Shown here: positions 1 through 9,895 of the stretch, piece after piece
How the letters are laid out: every line of letters begins with the position of its first letter
Numbering within the stretch: the first letter of the stretch is position 1
NCBI GenBank assembly: GCA_018114805.1
Contig: CP073042.1
Span: 3,224,001 to 3,288,000 of the forward strand
DNA: 64,000 nt
Source: Candidatus Streptomyces philanthi
Lineage (GTDB): Bacteria; Actinomycetota; Actinomycetes; Streptomycetales; Streptomycetaceae
Direction of reading: 5' to 3'
Translations under genes and position numbers: made by a program
Notes under the pieces: model-generated
The model's database searches: none
What the model was told of the DNA's origin: nothing
Seen by the model: only the letters and a program-made list of their open reading frames with translations

Positions 1-105
1 GCGGAACGACTCTGCCCCGCTGTCGATTCGCTACGCTCCAGAGTCGGAGCGCTGATCGGCTCCCTGTCGTTCTCTAATCAGTGTCTGAAAACTCACTCCT
101 TGTGA
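1..105 (+). CDS. ssgR: C-terminal end of probable IclR-type regulator SsgR (partial)
   Basis: An open frame runs from the window edge to a TGA at 103-105 and gives 34 residues, including VDSLRSRVGALIGSL, an amphipathic helix like the last helix of IclR-family regulators. The call rests mainly on position: in Streptomyces the IclR-type activator SsgR is encoded directly upstream of ssgA on the same strand. The fragment is too short for a domain call, so the identity is inference. Confidence 0.4.
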   Translation, partial: AERLCPAVDSLRSRVGALIGSLSFSNQCLKTHSL

Positions 106-163
106 TCCGCTGAGTGTTAGCGGATGATGGCGTCAAGAGGGCCAGGTTCGCTGAAACCTGGCC
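105..163 (+). promoter_or_regulatory. Two perfect inverted repeats in the ssgA leader
   Basis: Arms ATCCGCT / AGCGGAT (105-111 and 119-125, 7-nt spacer) are followed by arms GGCCAGGTT / AACCTGGCC (140-148 and 155-163, 6-nt spacer). The second ends 27 nt before the ssgA ATG. Either could bind the upstream IclR-type regulator, or the second could form an RNA hairpin that terminates ssgR or controls ssgA. Both pairings are exact; the function is inferred. Confidence 0.5.
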
Positions 164-190
164 ATTCCCACCGACTCGGGGCGGCGAACG

Positions 191-628
191 ATGCGTGACA
201 CAGTCCAGGCAGAGGTGACGATGACCTTCCTCGTCTCGGAGGAGCTCTCCTTCCGCATTCCGGTCGATCTCGGCTACGACAAGGCCGATCCGTACGCGGT
301 GCGGTTCACCTTCCACCTTCCCGGCGATGCCCCCGTGAGCTGGGCCTTCGCCCGGGAGTTGCTCCTCGACGGGCTCTGCGGGCCCATCGGTGAGGGCGAC
401 GTGCGCATCTGCCCAACTGGCCCGGACGAGCTCTCGGATGTGCTGATCCGGCTCCAAGTCGGCGCCGAGGGAGCCCTGTTCCGGGTCGGTGCGGCACCGC
501 TGGTGGCCTTCCTGCACCGGACGGACCGACTGGTTCCGTTCGGTTGCGAGGAGGAGCCGAGCGACCCGGCCTGCAGCCTGGACGCGGTGTTGGACCGCAT
601 CCTGGCGGGGGACCGTTACGCAGGGTGA
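191..628 (+). CDS. ssgA: Sporulation-specific cell-division activator SsgA
   Basis: 145 residues, the usual size of an SsgA-like protein. The N-terminus (MRDTVQAEVTMTFLVSEELSFRIPV) closely resembles SsgA as I remember it from S. griseus, and the family features ADPYAVRFTFHLPGDAPVSWAFARELLLDGL and the VAFLHRTDRLVPFG stretch are present. SsgA proteins are actinomycete-specific; SsgA works with SsgB to place FtsZ ladders during sporulation septation and also influences hyphal branching. The ATG at 191 has only a weak purine-rich stretch upstream (GGGGCGGCGAACG). The neighbouring thiC, hisC and cyd genes also favour ssgA over other ssg paralogues. Inverted repeats just upstream may mediate SsgR control. 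Confidence 0.9.
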   Translation: MRDTVQAEVTMTFLVSEELSFRIPVDLGYDKADPYAVRFTFHLPGDAPVSWAFARELLLDGLCGPIGEGDVRICPTGPDELSDVLIRLQVGAEGALFRVGAAPLVAFLHRTDRLVPFGCEEEPSDPACSLDAVLDRILAGDRYAG

Positions 629-812
629 GACGGGGTGTTGGTCACGGTCAGTTGCCTGGACGTTTTTTCGCCTGGGCCCCCGTAGGCGCTACGTGCCCGC
701 GCCCCGGCGGCACTTCGAGCCCCCCGCGCACCCAAGTGCGCCACCGACCGCAGGCCCCGCGCCCGGGCCACCACCGACCGCCAGTCCCACCGGCCACCGC
801 CTGCCCCACCCG

Positions 813-2501
813 CTACTTCGCCCGCCGGCGGCGGCCCTTACCGCGCCCCGGCAGGCCCGCGCCGCGCCCGGCCGGCGTGCCCGGCCCGGGCCCGGCGTTC
901 GGCGCCGGTACGGGCGCGGGGCCGGCACCGCCGTCAGGCCGCTGGCCGACCGACGCGCCGACGCCGCGCCCCGCGCCCGACCCGCCCGCCGAGCCCGCTC
1001 CGCCCGTCGCGGCCGGCACGCTCGCCGTGCCGCGGTCCGCGGAGACGACCAGCGCCGCGAGCAGGGTGGTCACCGGCACCGAGGCCACCAGGCCGATGCT
1101 GCCGACCAGGGTCCGCACGATCTCCTCGGCAACGATCTCGCTGGTCGCGACCCTGCTCACGCCGCTGTCCGCGATCGAGAACAGCAGCAACAGCGGCAAC
1201 GCGGCGCCCGCGTAGGCGAGCACCAGCGTGTTGACCACCGACGCTATGTGGTCCCGCCCGATGCGCATGGCCGCCGCGTACAACGTGCGCCAATGCGCCG
1301 ACGGGTCGGTCTCCTTCAGCTCCCACACCGCCGAGGTCTGGGTGACGGTCACGTCGTCGAGGACGCCGAGCGAGCCGATGATGACGCCGGCGAGCAGCAG
1401 GCCCTGGATCTCGATGTCGGGGTAGAGCCCGTGCACCAGGCCGGTCTGGTCGTCGGTGTTGCCGGTCAGTCGGGCCCAGCCGATGAAAAGCGAGCCGAGC
1501 AGGCCGATCAGCAGCAGCGAGGTCAGCGTGCCGAGCACCGCGACGGAGGTCCTGGCGGTCAGCCCGTGACACATGTACAGCGCGACCAGCATGATCGCGC
1601 TGCCCCCGACCACCGCCACCACCAACGGGTTCGAGCCCTGCAGGATGGCGGGCAGGATGAACAGCGTCAGCACCCCGAAGCTGATCGCGAGCGTCACCAG
1701 CGCGGACACCCCGCGCAGCCGCCCCACTGCCACCACGGCCAGCGCGAACAGACCGGCCAGCAGCGCCATCGGCATCTCCCGATCGACGTCGGAGACCGAG
1801 TACTGCAACTCCTTGGGCGCCTTGGGGGCGTACGCCAGGATGAGCTTCTGCCCCTTCTCGTACTGCCGGGACGCGGACGGCTGCACGATCTCGGGGAACG
1901 TACGGCCCTTGTCCTTGCCCGACGTCACCTCGATCGTGGCCTTCTGGCACATCTCGTCCTTGGCCGCGCCCCCCGCCGCAGGGTCGCCCGACTGCTGGCC
2001 GGGCGGGGGCTGTTGCGGTTGGGCGTGCACGTCCGCGCACCGCACCCGGTCGATCCGCACCACCCGCCCCGACTCGGTCGTCCGGTCGAAGCCGAGGCCC
2101 GAATCGCCCTTGTGGTCCGGAGCCCCGCCCGGCCACAGCACGGCGAGCCCGACCGCGACCGCCACGCTGAACGGGATGAGCACCGCCGCGATCACCTTGC
2201 GCAGATGCCGCGACACCGGAGCGGCGGGGCCGTGGCTGTGACCGTGCCCGTGCCCGTGTCCGCTGCTGGGCCCGGCCTCGGAGCCGGCCCCGGGCCCGGA
2301 CTCGGGGCCGTGGCCGGCGGGTTCGCCGTCGAACCCGGCTCCGCCCGTGGGCCGTCCGCCGCCCGCGCCCGGCCCTACGGTGCCGGGCGGCGGGGACGAC
2401 GGTGGCGGTGGGGGGAGGCCGGGGCCGGGTGGCCGCCCGGGGGCGGGCGGCCCGGCGTGGGGGTGTGGCCGCCGCTGGGGCCCTGGCTCGGTGGGAGTCA
2501 T
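813..2501 (-). CDS. YibE/F-family multipass membrane protein
   Basis: 562 residues from the ATG at 2501. The first ~110 residues are Pro/Gly/His-rich and cytosolic-looking (a GHGHGHGHSHGP run), then one membrane segment (VIAAVLIPFSVAVAVGLAVL), an extracytoplasmic domain of ~130 residues, and about seven membrane helices that form the YibE/F domain (for example LLAGVIIGSLGVLDDVTVTQ). The C-terminus is again low-complexity and ends with a basic GRGKGRRRRAK. YibE/F proteins are conserved in Firmicutes and actinomycetes; their substrate is unknown, and a transport role is only a guess. The gene diverges from thiC. No Shine-Dalgarno sequence precedes the start, so a leaderless message is possible. 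The His-rich cluster could bind metal (inference). Confidence 0.8.
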   Translation of the reverse strand: MTPTEPGPQRRPHPHAGPPAPGRPPGPGLPPPPPSSPPPGTVGPGAGGGRPTGGAGFDGEPAGHGPESGPGAGSEAGPSSGHGHGHGHSHGPAAPVSRHLRKVIAAVLIPFSVAVAVGLAVLWPGGAPDHKGDSGLGFDRTTESGRVVRIDRVRCADVHAQPQQPPPGQQSGDPAAGGAAKDEMCQKATIEVTSGKDKGRTFPEIVQPSASRQYEKGQKLILAYAPKAPKELQYSVSDVDREMPMALLAGLFALAVVAVGRLRGVSALVTLAISFGVLTLFILPAILQGSNPLVVAVVGGSAIMLVALYMCHGLTARTSVAVLGTLTSLLLIGLLGSLFIGWARLTGNTDDQTGLVHGLYPDIEIQGLLLAGVIIGSLGVLDDVTVTQTSAVWELKETDPSAHWRTLYAAAMRIGRDHIASVVNTLVLAYAGAALPLLLLFSIADSGVSRVATSEIVAEEIVRTLVGSIGLVASVPVTTLLAALVVSADRGTASVPAATGGAGSAGGSGAGRGVGASVGQRPDGGAGPAPVPAPNAGPGPGTPAGRGAGLPGRGKGRRRRAK

Positions 2502-2548
2502 GGTCCGATCATCGCAAGGCCCCCTGGCCCAATCCGCCGGGGAGCGGC

Positions 2549-2554
2549 TAGCGT
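2549..2554 (+). promoter_or_regulatory. Possible -10 element of the thiC transcript
   Basis: TAGCGT sits about 23 nt before the first conserved TPP-riboswitch pairing and fits the streptomycete TANNNT -10 pattern. No good -35 is visible. It is the best placed candidate for starting a transcript that carries the whole riboswitch. Confidence 0.35.
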
Positions 2555-2576
2555 GGTGGCACCTTTGCAATCGCGG

Positions 2577-4504
<1,928 letters not shown>

Positions 4505-4682
4505 CCGCCCCGACCCACCCGGGACGGCGCTCGGGCGCGTTCACGGGCCGGAATCGGGCGGCTGCTGTATGTCCAACGGCGCTGAAGGACTTCGCCACCG
4601 CTGCCGGGGCGCTGACCGACGTCCTGCAACGCGGCGTTCGCGACGCTCCGCGCTAGCTCGTCGTGTGGTGCTCTCCACCATG

Positions 4683-4729
4683 TTCCGCTCGGTGAGGATC
4701 TCCCAGGGCATCCGCCCCGCGCACGGCGG
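4683..4729 (+). pseudogene. Decayed duplicate of the thiC 3' end
   Basis: 47 bases match thiC 4361-4407 with six substitutions and no gap. The deduced stretch MFRSVRISQGIRPAHGG corresponds to [17 protein letters not shown] of ThiC. The second and third iron-sulphur cysteines are covered or changed (Cys to Arg), so the fragment cannot supply the cluster. The repeat lies about 180 nt after the thiC stop. The rest of 4505-4848 holds no convincing gene. The simplest reading is an old partial tandem duplication of thiC or a remnant of a second thiC. Confidence 0.75.
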
Positions 4730-4848
4730 CGAGCGCGGCCTCGGCGGGGTGGGCGAGGGGGCTCCGGGCGTGGGCGCGGGGCACCGGTGCACGCCCGGAG
4801 GTAGGGGCGGAGCAAGGAGACGCGCCCAGGCGGGTTCGGGGCCGCAGG

Positions 4849-5562
4849 TCATCGGGTGCGGGCGTGGCCGACGGCGGCCTCGGCCAGGCCGGCGATCAGC
4901 GGGTGGGCCCGGGTGCCGTCGCCGTCCAGTTCGGGTTGGAAGAGCGTGGCCAGGAAGAAGGGGTGGTCGGGCAGTTCGACGAGGCGGACCTCACCCGCCT
5001 CGTCGGTGCCGGTGAAGACCAGGCCGTGGGCGCGCAGGGTATCCAGGTAGTCGGGGTTGGGCGCGTAGTCGCAGTGGTAGCGAGCCTGGGCGCGGTCGGC
5101 GCCGATCAGGTCAGAGGCCCGGGAGCCGGGGGAGAGGCGGACGACGCCCTCGTGGCCGACGAGCGAGCAGTCCAGCGGGACGATCACGGCGTCCTCCGCC
5201 GGGGCCTCCGGGTCGTTCTCGGCGTGGGCGGCGCGGTCCAGGCCGCAGACGCCGCGCGCGAACTCCAGGAGGGCGTGTTGGAAACCGCCGCAGGTGCCCA
5301 GGAAGGGGACGCCCGTCTCGCGCGCCCCGCAGATCGCGGCCAGGACGCCGGCCTCGCTGCGGTACGGGCTGCCCGGCAGGACCCAGACCGCGTCGAAGCC
5401 GTCCGCCACCGTCTCGTCGCCGTCTTGGGTGGCGATCCAGTAGGCGTCCAGGTCCCATCCGTCCCGGGCGTGCAGGGCCTCAAGCAGGCCGGGGACGCGG
5501 GCGTGGAAGCGAACGGCGTCGGAGCGGTCCGCGACCAGCGCGACGCGTGCTGTGGGGTTCAT
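4849..5562 (-). CDS. Stand-alone class I glutamine amidotransferase-like protein (CTP-synthase-like)
   Basis: 237 residues. The nucleophile elbow FLGTCGGFQHALLEFARGVCG (Cys91) and the N-terminal VALVADR and FDAVWVLPGSPYRSEAGVLAAI match the GATase domain of CTP synthases without the synthetase half. At the catalytic His-Glu position the sequence reads LFQPELDG, with Gln where class I enzymes normally have His-x-Glu, so glutaminase activity is doubtful. The start at 5562 was chosen over an upstream extension because MNPTARVALV begins the fold. It is transcribed away from a LysR-type gene across a short intergenic region that carries a palindrome, so that regulator may control it. Substrate unknown. 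Confidence 0.75.
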   Translation of the reverse strand: MNPTARVALVADRSDAVRFHARVPGLLEALHARDGWDLDAYWIATQDGDETVADGFDAVWVLPGSPYRSEAGVLAAICGARETGVPFLGTCGGFQHALLEFARGVCGLDRAAHAENDPEAPAEDAVIVPLDCSLVGHEGVVRLSPGSRASDLIGADRAQARYHCDYAPNPDYLDTLRAHGLVFTGTDEAGEVRLVELPDHPFFLATLFQPELDGDGTRAHPLIAGLAEAAVGHARTR

Positions 5563-5605
5563 GCCTCCATCCTGCTGACCAGAACGTATCGCGTCCAACG
5601 ATGAT

Positions 5606-5620
5606 TTATACGATGTATAA
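5606..5620. promoter_or_regulatory. LysR-type operator between amidotransferase-like and lysR genes
   Basis: TTATACGATGTATAA is an exact palindrome (arms TTATAC/GTATAA, 3-nt centre) and contains the T-N11-A pattern of LysR-type binding sites. It sits in the 73-bp gap between the divergent starts at 5562 and 5636 and is AT-rich in very GC-rich surroundings, so it may also overlap a -10 region. The control by the adjacent LysR protein is inferred. Confidence 0.65.
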
Positions 5621-5635
5621 GTGATGCTGATGCGC

Positions 5636-6504
5636 ATGGACACGCATCTGCTGCGCACCTTCGTCGCGGTGCTCGACCACCGCTCCTTCTCCCGTGCCGC
5701 CGAGGCCCTGGGCTACACCCAGTCCGCGGTCTCCCAGCACGTCGCCGTGCTCGAAGCCGACCTGGGCGCCCGGCTAGTCGAACGCCGCCCCGTCGCGCCC
5801 ACGCCGGCCGGGGCGCGGTTCCTCGAGCACGCCCCCGCGCTGCTCCTGCGGCTGGACGCCGCCCGCGCCGACGTCGCCCGGCTGCACCACGCCCAGCCCG
5901 CCCACCTGACCCTCGGCTGCTCGGCCCCCGCCCTGTCCACCGCCGTCGCGCGCGCCCTCGCCCAACTGCGGGCGGCCATCCCCCTGCTGGACCTCGATGT
6001 ACGGGTCCTGGCCCGGGAAGCGGTGATCGAGGAGGTCCTCACCGCCCGCGCCGACCTCGGCCTCGTCGACGGCGTCGCCGCACCCAGTGACCCGCTCCCC
6101 CTGCCGGACCTCGGGCCACGACCACGCTCGCGGCGGCCGAGCAGCCGCTGGCCGCGCTCTTCCCCGCCGACCACCCGCTGGCCCGGCGCCGCTCGGTCCG
6201 GCTCACCGACCTGACGCAGGCCCAGTGGATCGACGCCCCCGACACCGCCATCCCCCTGGACCGGTTCCGTGCCGTCTGCCGGACCGAGGGGTTCCGCCCC
6301 CGCGTCCGACACCGGGGAACCGACCTGTACGGCCTCGCCGCCCTTCCCCTGTCCCTGGCTGCCACGCTCCCCGGCGTGACCGCCGTTCCGGCCGACGAGC
6401 CCCGCCTGGTGCACCGTACGGAACTCGTCCACGCCGCCCACCCGGCGGAGCCCGTACGGCGGCTGGTCGACCTCATCGCCGACCGCACGGCAGCGGCGCC
6501 GTGA
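5636..6504 (+). pseudogene. LysR-type transcriptional regulator, frameshifted
   Basis: The first ~160 residues form a normal LysR N-terminus: MDTHLLRTFVAVLDHRSFSRAAEALGYTQSAVSQHVAVLEADLGARLVER is the winged HTH, followed by the start of the effector domain. Around 6110-6118 the frame changes by a net loss of one base. Continuing in the other frame gives TTLAAAEQPLAALFPADHPLARRRSVRLTDL and an intact C-terminus ending at 6504. One missing base would restore a protein of about 290 residues, so this may be a sequencing error. ATG 5636 was preferred over GTG 5621 and ATG 5624/5630 because family members begin near MDTHLL. It probably regulates the divergent amidotransferase-like gene. Confidence 0.8.
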
Positions 6505-6727
6505 TCGCCCCCGCCGGGACCGGGCGGCCTCTTGCCGAGACCGACCGGGCCGCCGTGGCGTGGCGTGGCGGTCGGGGTCGGGATCGGGGCCGGTGGGGTG
6601 GTCGAGGGGGACTGGGCCGGATCGGCGGCGGCCGGCGGTGGACGAGCCACCCCGGTGCCAGGCACCCGGGTGAGTGGCGGACCGTACGGCTGGCCCACCG
6701 CCACCCGGTCGCGCTCGCCGGGGCTGG

Positions 6728-7543
6728 CTAGGACGGCCGGTGGTCTCGGCCGCCGAACTCCGGGCTGGTGAAGTCCGGGCTGCTGTAGCGCGGTCCGGGC
6801 GCCAGGTCGGAGCCACCGTCGCCGGGGCTGGTGAAGCCGGGGTGGCTGTAGCCCAGGTGGGGCGTGCGGCTGGGCGCGTTGGCGCGGGGCGGTCGGCGGA
6901 GGGCGCCGGGCCCGCGGCGTCGCCGTCGTGGTCGGGGCCCGTCGGTGCCTCGCCGTTCGCCATCGCCTCGCTGAGGAACGGCACCATGCCCCGCTCCAAC
7001 AGGGCCCGCTGCCACGTCTCGCGCGCCTGGTCCACCTCCGCGGCCCGGGCCCGGGCGCGCCGGCCGCCGCCGTTGCGCAGGGCGGTGACCAGGGGCCGGC
7101 CGCCGGCCGCGTCCGGCTCGAACGTCCGCAGGACGTAGCCGACGATCAGGAAGATCACCGCGGCAGCGCCGGCGAGCACCGGTGCCAGCACGGCGAGCAC
7201 GGCCACGAGGCCCGCGCCGGACCCGTCGGGGACATCCCCCACGGGCTCGCCCAGGGAGACCACGCCTCCTGGTGGGGTGCCCTCGCTCTCCTCCGGCCGG
7301 ACCGGGGGGCGCGGGCGTGCGCAGGGAATCCCGGGCCTGGACGTATCGGTCGTATTCGGTCGCCGCACACGCCGATATGGCGGTCGCCGCGCTGAGCGCC
7401 ATCGTGCGCAGTTGGTGCGTGCTGAGTCGTTGGCCTGTGGTGCTCAGGCCAGGGTTTCGCTGTTCTGCCGCGCGCAGCGCCTCATCTAGAACACGCTCGA
7501 AGTCCGGGCGATCCTCGGTGAGCAGGCATGGAGCGCTGTTCAT
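6728..7543 (-). pseudogene. Single-pass membrane protein of unknown function, two frameshifts
   Basis: Three segments in two frames join into one plausible protein of ~270 residues. The N-terminus (MNSAPCLLTEDRPDFERVLDEAL...AISACAATEYDRYVQARDSLR) is followed after a slip near 7300 by a glycine-rich stretch and the helix GLVAVLAVLAPVLAGAAAVIFLIVGYVLRTF, then RARAAEVDQARETWQRALLERGMVPFLSEAMANG. A second slip near 6890-6920 returns to the first frame for RTPHLGYSHPGFTSPGDGG...SSPDFTSPEFGGRDHRPS. Two opposite slips argue for sequence error. No function is known to me. It lies downstream of the phosphatase gene on the same strand. Confidence 0.6.
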
Positions 7544-7656
7544 GGGTGCATCCCCTCGATGCTCCGTAGGGTCTTGATACCGGCTGTTACCGGTCACGGG
7601 CGGAAACGGAGGGGAGCCTGCTACGGATAAGCCGATGGTAGAGCTGGCCCGGTGCG

Positions 7657-7675
7657 GGATAACAGGGTGTTATCC
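7657..7675. promoter_or_regulatory. Perfect 8-bp inverted repeat, candidate operator
   Basis: GGATAACAGGGTGTTATCC: arms of eight bases match exactly around GGG. It lies between the phosphatase stop (7738) and the start of the membrane-protein gene (7543), about 115 nt upstream of the latter. The arms are too AT-rich for a typical terminator here, so an operator is more likely. The binding protein is unknown. A C10 homopolymer follows at about 7685-7694. Confidence 0.5.
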
Positions 7676-7737
7676 GAAAATCGCCCCCCCCCGCGGGTGG
7701 GATTCCTCATTGCTCGCCTACCCAGCGACCTAACCCT

Positions 7738-9567
7738 TCAACCACGCAGGGGGAATTGCACGACAAGGAGCTTTCCGGCCATCGTGACGCCGCCGTCCAT
7801 GGCGATGGCGAGGTCGTCGGCGTACACGTGTGGGCCGCTGACCAGCGGAAGGCTGTCCTCGCCGTCGGCGTCCTCGGCGCCGACCTCGCCGAGCAGGTAC
7901 GGAATCGGACTGTGCCCGTGCACCAGGCGCTCGCCGCCGTAGGTGTCCAGGAGTTCGCGTACGGCCATCGCGCCGGCCTCGTCCCGGAAGGCGAACCGCT
8001 TGGTGAACTTGTGGAACAGGTCCCAGCACTCGTCGGCGTCGCCGCGTTGGAGCGTCTCGGTGACGGTGTCGTTGACGGCCTCGATGGAGTCGCCGTACTC
8101 CAGGTAGGCGGTGGTGTCGGAGTGCAGCAGCAGGTGCCCGTCCTCCTCGACCATCGCGTCGAGCCGGGACATCCACTGCACGTGGTGGTCCTCAAGCCGC
8201 TCCATGTCGGTGCCCTGGCCGCCGTTGAGCAGCCACGCGGCCTGGAAGGAGGCGGTGCCGGCGCCGGACTGGACCGGGGTGTCGCCGAAGCGCTTGGCCC
8301 CGATGAGCAGCAGCTCGTGATTGCCCATCAGGGCCTTGCAGTAGCCGCCGGCCGCGGCGGCCTGCGCGGAAAGTTGCATGACCAGGTCGATCACGCCGAT
8401 GCCGTCCGGGCCCCGGTCGGTGAAGTCGCCGAGGAACCAGAGTCTGGCCTTCCCCGCCGACCAGTTGCCCTCGGCGTCGATGATGCCCTGCTCGGCCAGC
8501 GCGGCCCGCAGCTCGTCGAGGTAGCCGTGCACGTCGCCGACGACGAACAGCGGGCCGAGCCCCTCTTGGTCGGCGCGCGCGGGCGCCGCCGCGGGCACGG
8601 GCTCGATCGCGTCGGCGAAGCCGGCCGTGGACAGGTCGGCGATGGTGCTGCCGGGCCCCACGCCGCGCACGATGACGGGCAAGTCGCGCTTGGTCGGGGT
8701 GTACTCGGGGTCGGTGTGCGCGGGGGCGCCGGCATGGTTGGCCCCGCCGGCCGTGAACTGGGCCGGCGGCACGGCGGAGGCCAGCTGCCGCGGCGCGGGC
8801 ACGGCGCCCGGCGGGTACTCGGCCGGCGGCACGGTCCGCCCACGGCCCTGACCCGGCACGCTCGCGGGCGCGGCGTGGCCCGCGGGCTGGGCCCCGGCCT
8901 GGGACGGGTCCGCGGGGGGCGTCGGGTGGCCGGGCGCGCCCTGACCCGGCGGGTACGACTGCGGGTTGCTGGGCTGTCGGGTGGCCGACTGGGAGGCGGA
9001 GGCCGGGTGCGGAGTGGGGGCGCCCTGCTGGTGCGCGCGTGGCGGGTGGGGCTCGTGCTGCTGGTGCGGCGTGGCCGGACGGGGCGCGGCCGGGGGCGTG
9101 TTCGGCTGCGGGGCCGCCGGGGCCGTCTGGGGGGCGTACGCCTGCGGCGCGCGCGGGTCCAGGGTCCGGGGCGCCTGCTGGTCCTGCGCCGTGGTTCCCG
9201 GCTGGGCGGCGGAGGGGACCTGCGGGGTGGAACCAGCCGCGAGCGGGCGCACCCGCGCGGAGGCGGGGCTGACGTGGGCCATGCGCAGGGTGGGCGCGGT
9301 GCCCGGGGGTCGGGTGGCCACGCCATCGGGTGCGCCGGCGTGCGCTGGGCGGGCGTCGGGGCCCACCGGCGCGGCGCCGAGCAGTCCTTGGGCCGCGCGA
9401 CCCGGGTCCGGCTGCGGCGCGGCGGGGTTGGCCTGTGCCGGGGCGGGGTGCGCTGCTGGGGCGAGCGGGTGTTCCGTTTCGCCCTGGTCGGGCCGCGCGT
9501 CGTGCTCCGCATCCGGATGCGAAGACGTGGTCCGTGCCGTGGGTCCCACACCGGCCCCCTGAGTCAT
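7738..9567 (-). CDS. PPP-family metallophosphoesterase with long disordered N-terminus
   Basis: 609 residues. Residues 1-~310 are Pro/Ala/Gln/Gly-rich with no recognisable fold. The C-terminal half is a calcineurin-like phosphatase: VVGDVHGYLDEL (D-x-H), WFLGDFTDRGPDGIGVIDL (GDxxDRG, with Phe for the usual Val), LMGNHELLLIGAKRFG (GNHE), and a later VHGHSPIPYL histidine, which together supply the two-metal site. Proteins of this kind remove phosphate from Ser/Thr or small molecules; the substrate here is unknown. ATG 9567 was chosen because GGAGG lies five bases upstream. The P/Q-rich tail may act in protein-protein contacts or localisation (inference). Confidence 0.82.
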   Translation of the reverse strand: MTQGAGVGPTARTTSSHPDAEHDARPDQGETEHPLAPAAHPAPAQANPAAPQPDPGRAAQGLLGAAPVGPDARPAHAGAPDGVATRPPGTAPTLRMAHVSPASARVRPLAAGSTPQVPSAAQPGTTAQDQQAPRTLDPRAPQAYAPQTAPAAPQPNTPPAAPRPATPHQQHEPHPPRAHQQGAPTPHPASASQSATRQPSNPQSYPPGQGAPGHPTPPADPSQAGAQPAGHAAPASVPGQGRGRTVPPAEYPPGAVPAPRQLASAVPPAQFTAGGANHAGAPAHTDPEYTPTKRDLPVIVRGVGPGSTIADLSTAGFADAIEPVPAAAPARADQEGLGPLFVVGDVHGYLDELRAALAEQGIIDAEGNWSAGKARLWFLGDFTDRGPDGIGVIDLVMQLSAQAAAAGGYCKALMGNHELLLIGAKRFGDTPVQSGAGTASFQAAWLLNGGQGTDMERLEDHHVQWMSRLDAMVEEDGHLLLHSDTTAYLEYGDSIEAVNDTVTETLQRGDADECWDLFHKFTKRFAFRDEAGAMAVRELLDTYGGERLVHGHSPIPYLLGEVGAEDADGEDSLPLVSGPHVYADDLAIAMDGGVTMAGKLLVVQFPLRG

Positions 9568-9895
9568 CGACCCCTCCACCATCGCGCCGCCGTGCACCTT
9601 CTGGACCTTGCGTGGTCGACGGCGGTCCGCGGTGTCGTCCGCCCATCATAGGAATGACCTTCGGGGGTTGTGACGCACCAGGGGTCGCGAAATGGGTCGA
9701 GCACAGGGTTCGCCGGCCATTTCTCCCGAATTGGCCGCTTGGCAGGGGCGCATTACGGCACCACGAGGCGGTGGCGACCGGATCGGGTGTGGGCCGGCCG
9801 GCCCAGCGGGGCCGGGTGGGGACGAGGGGGGTGGGCGTGCCGTGGGGCGCGGGGCGGCTTGGGGGTGGTGGGAGCGAGGGCGGGGGCGCGCGGAG
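9568..9895. other. Intergenic region with no gene seen
   Basis: 328 bp of GC-rich sequence upstream of the phosphatase gene and downstream of the LacI-type gene. No open frame with protein-like composition, no strong hairpin and no clear promoter were found. Confidence 0.6.
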
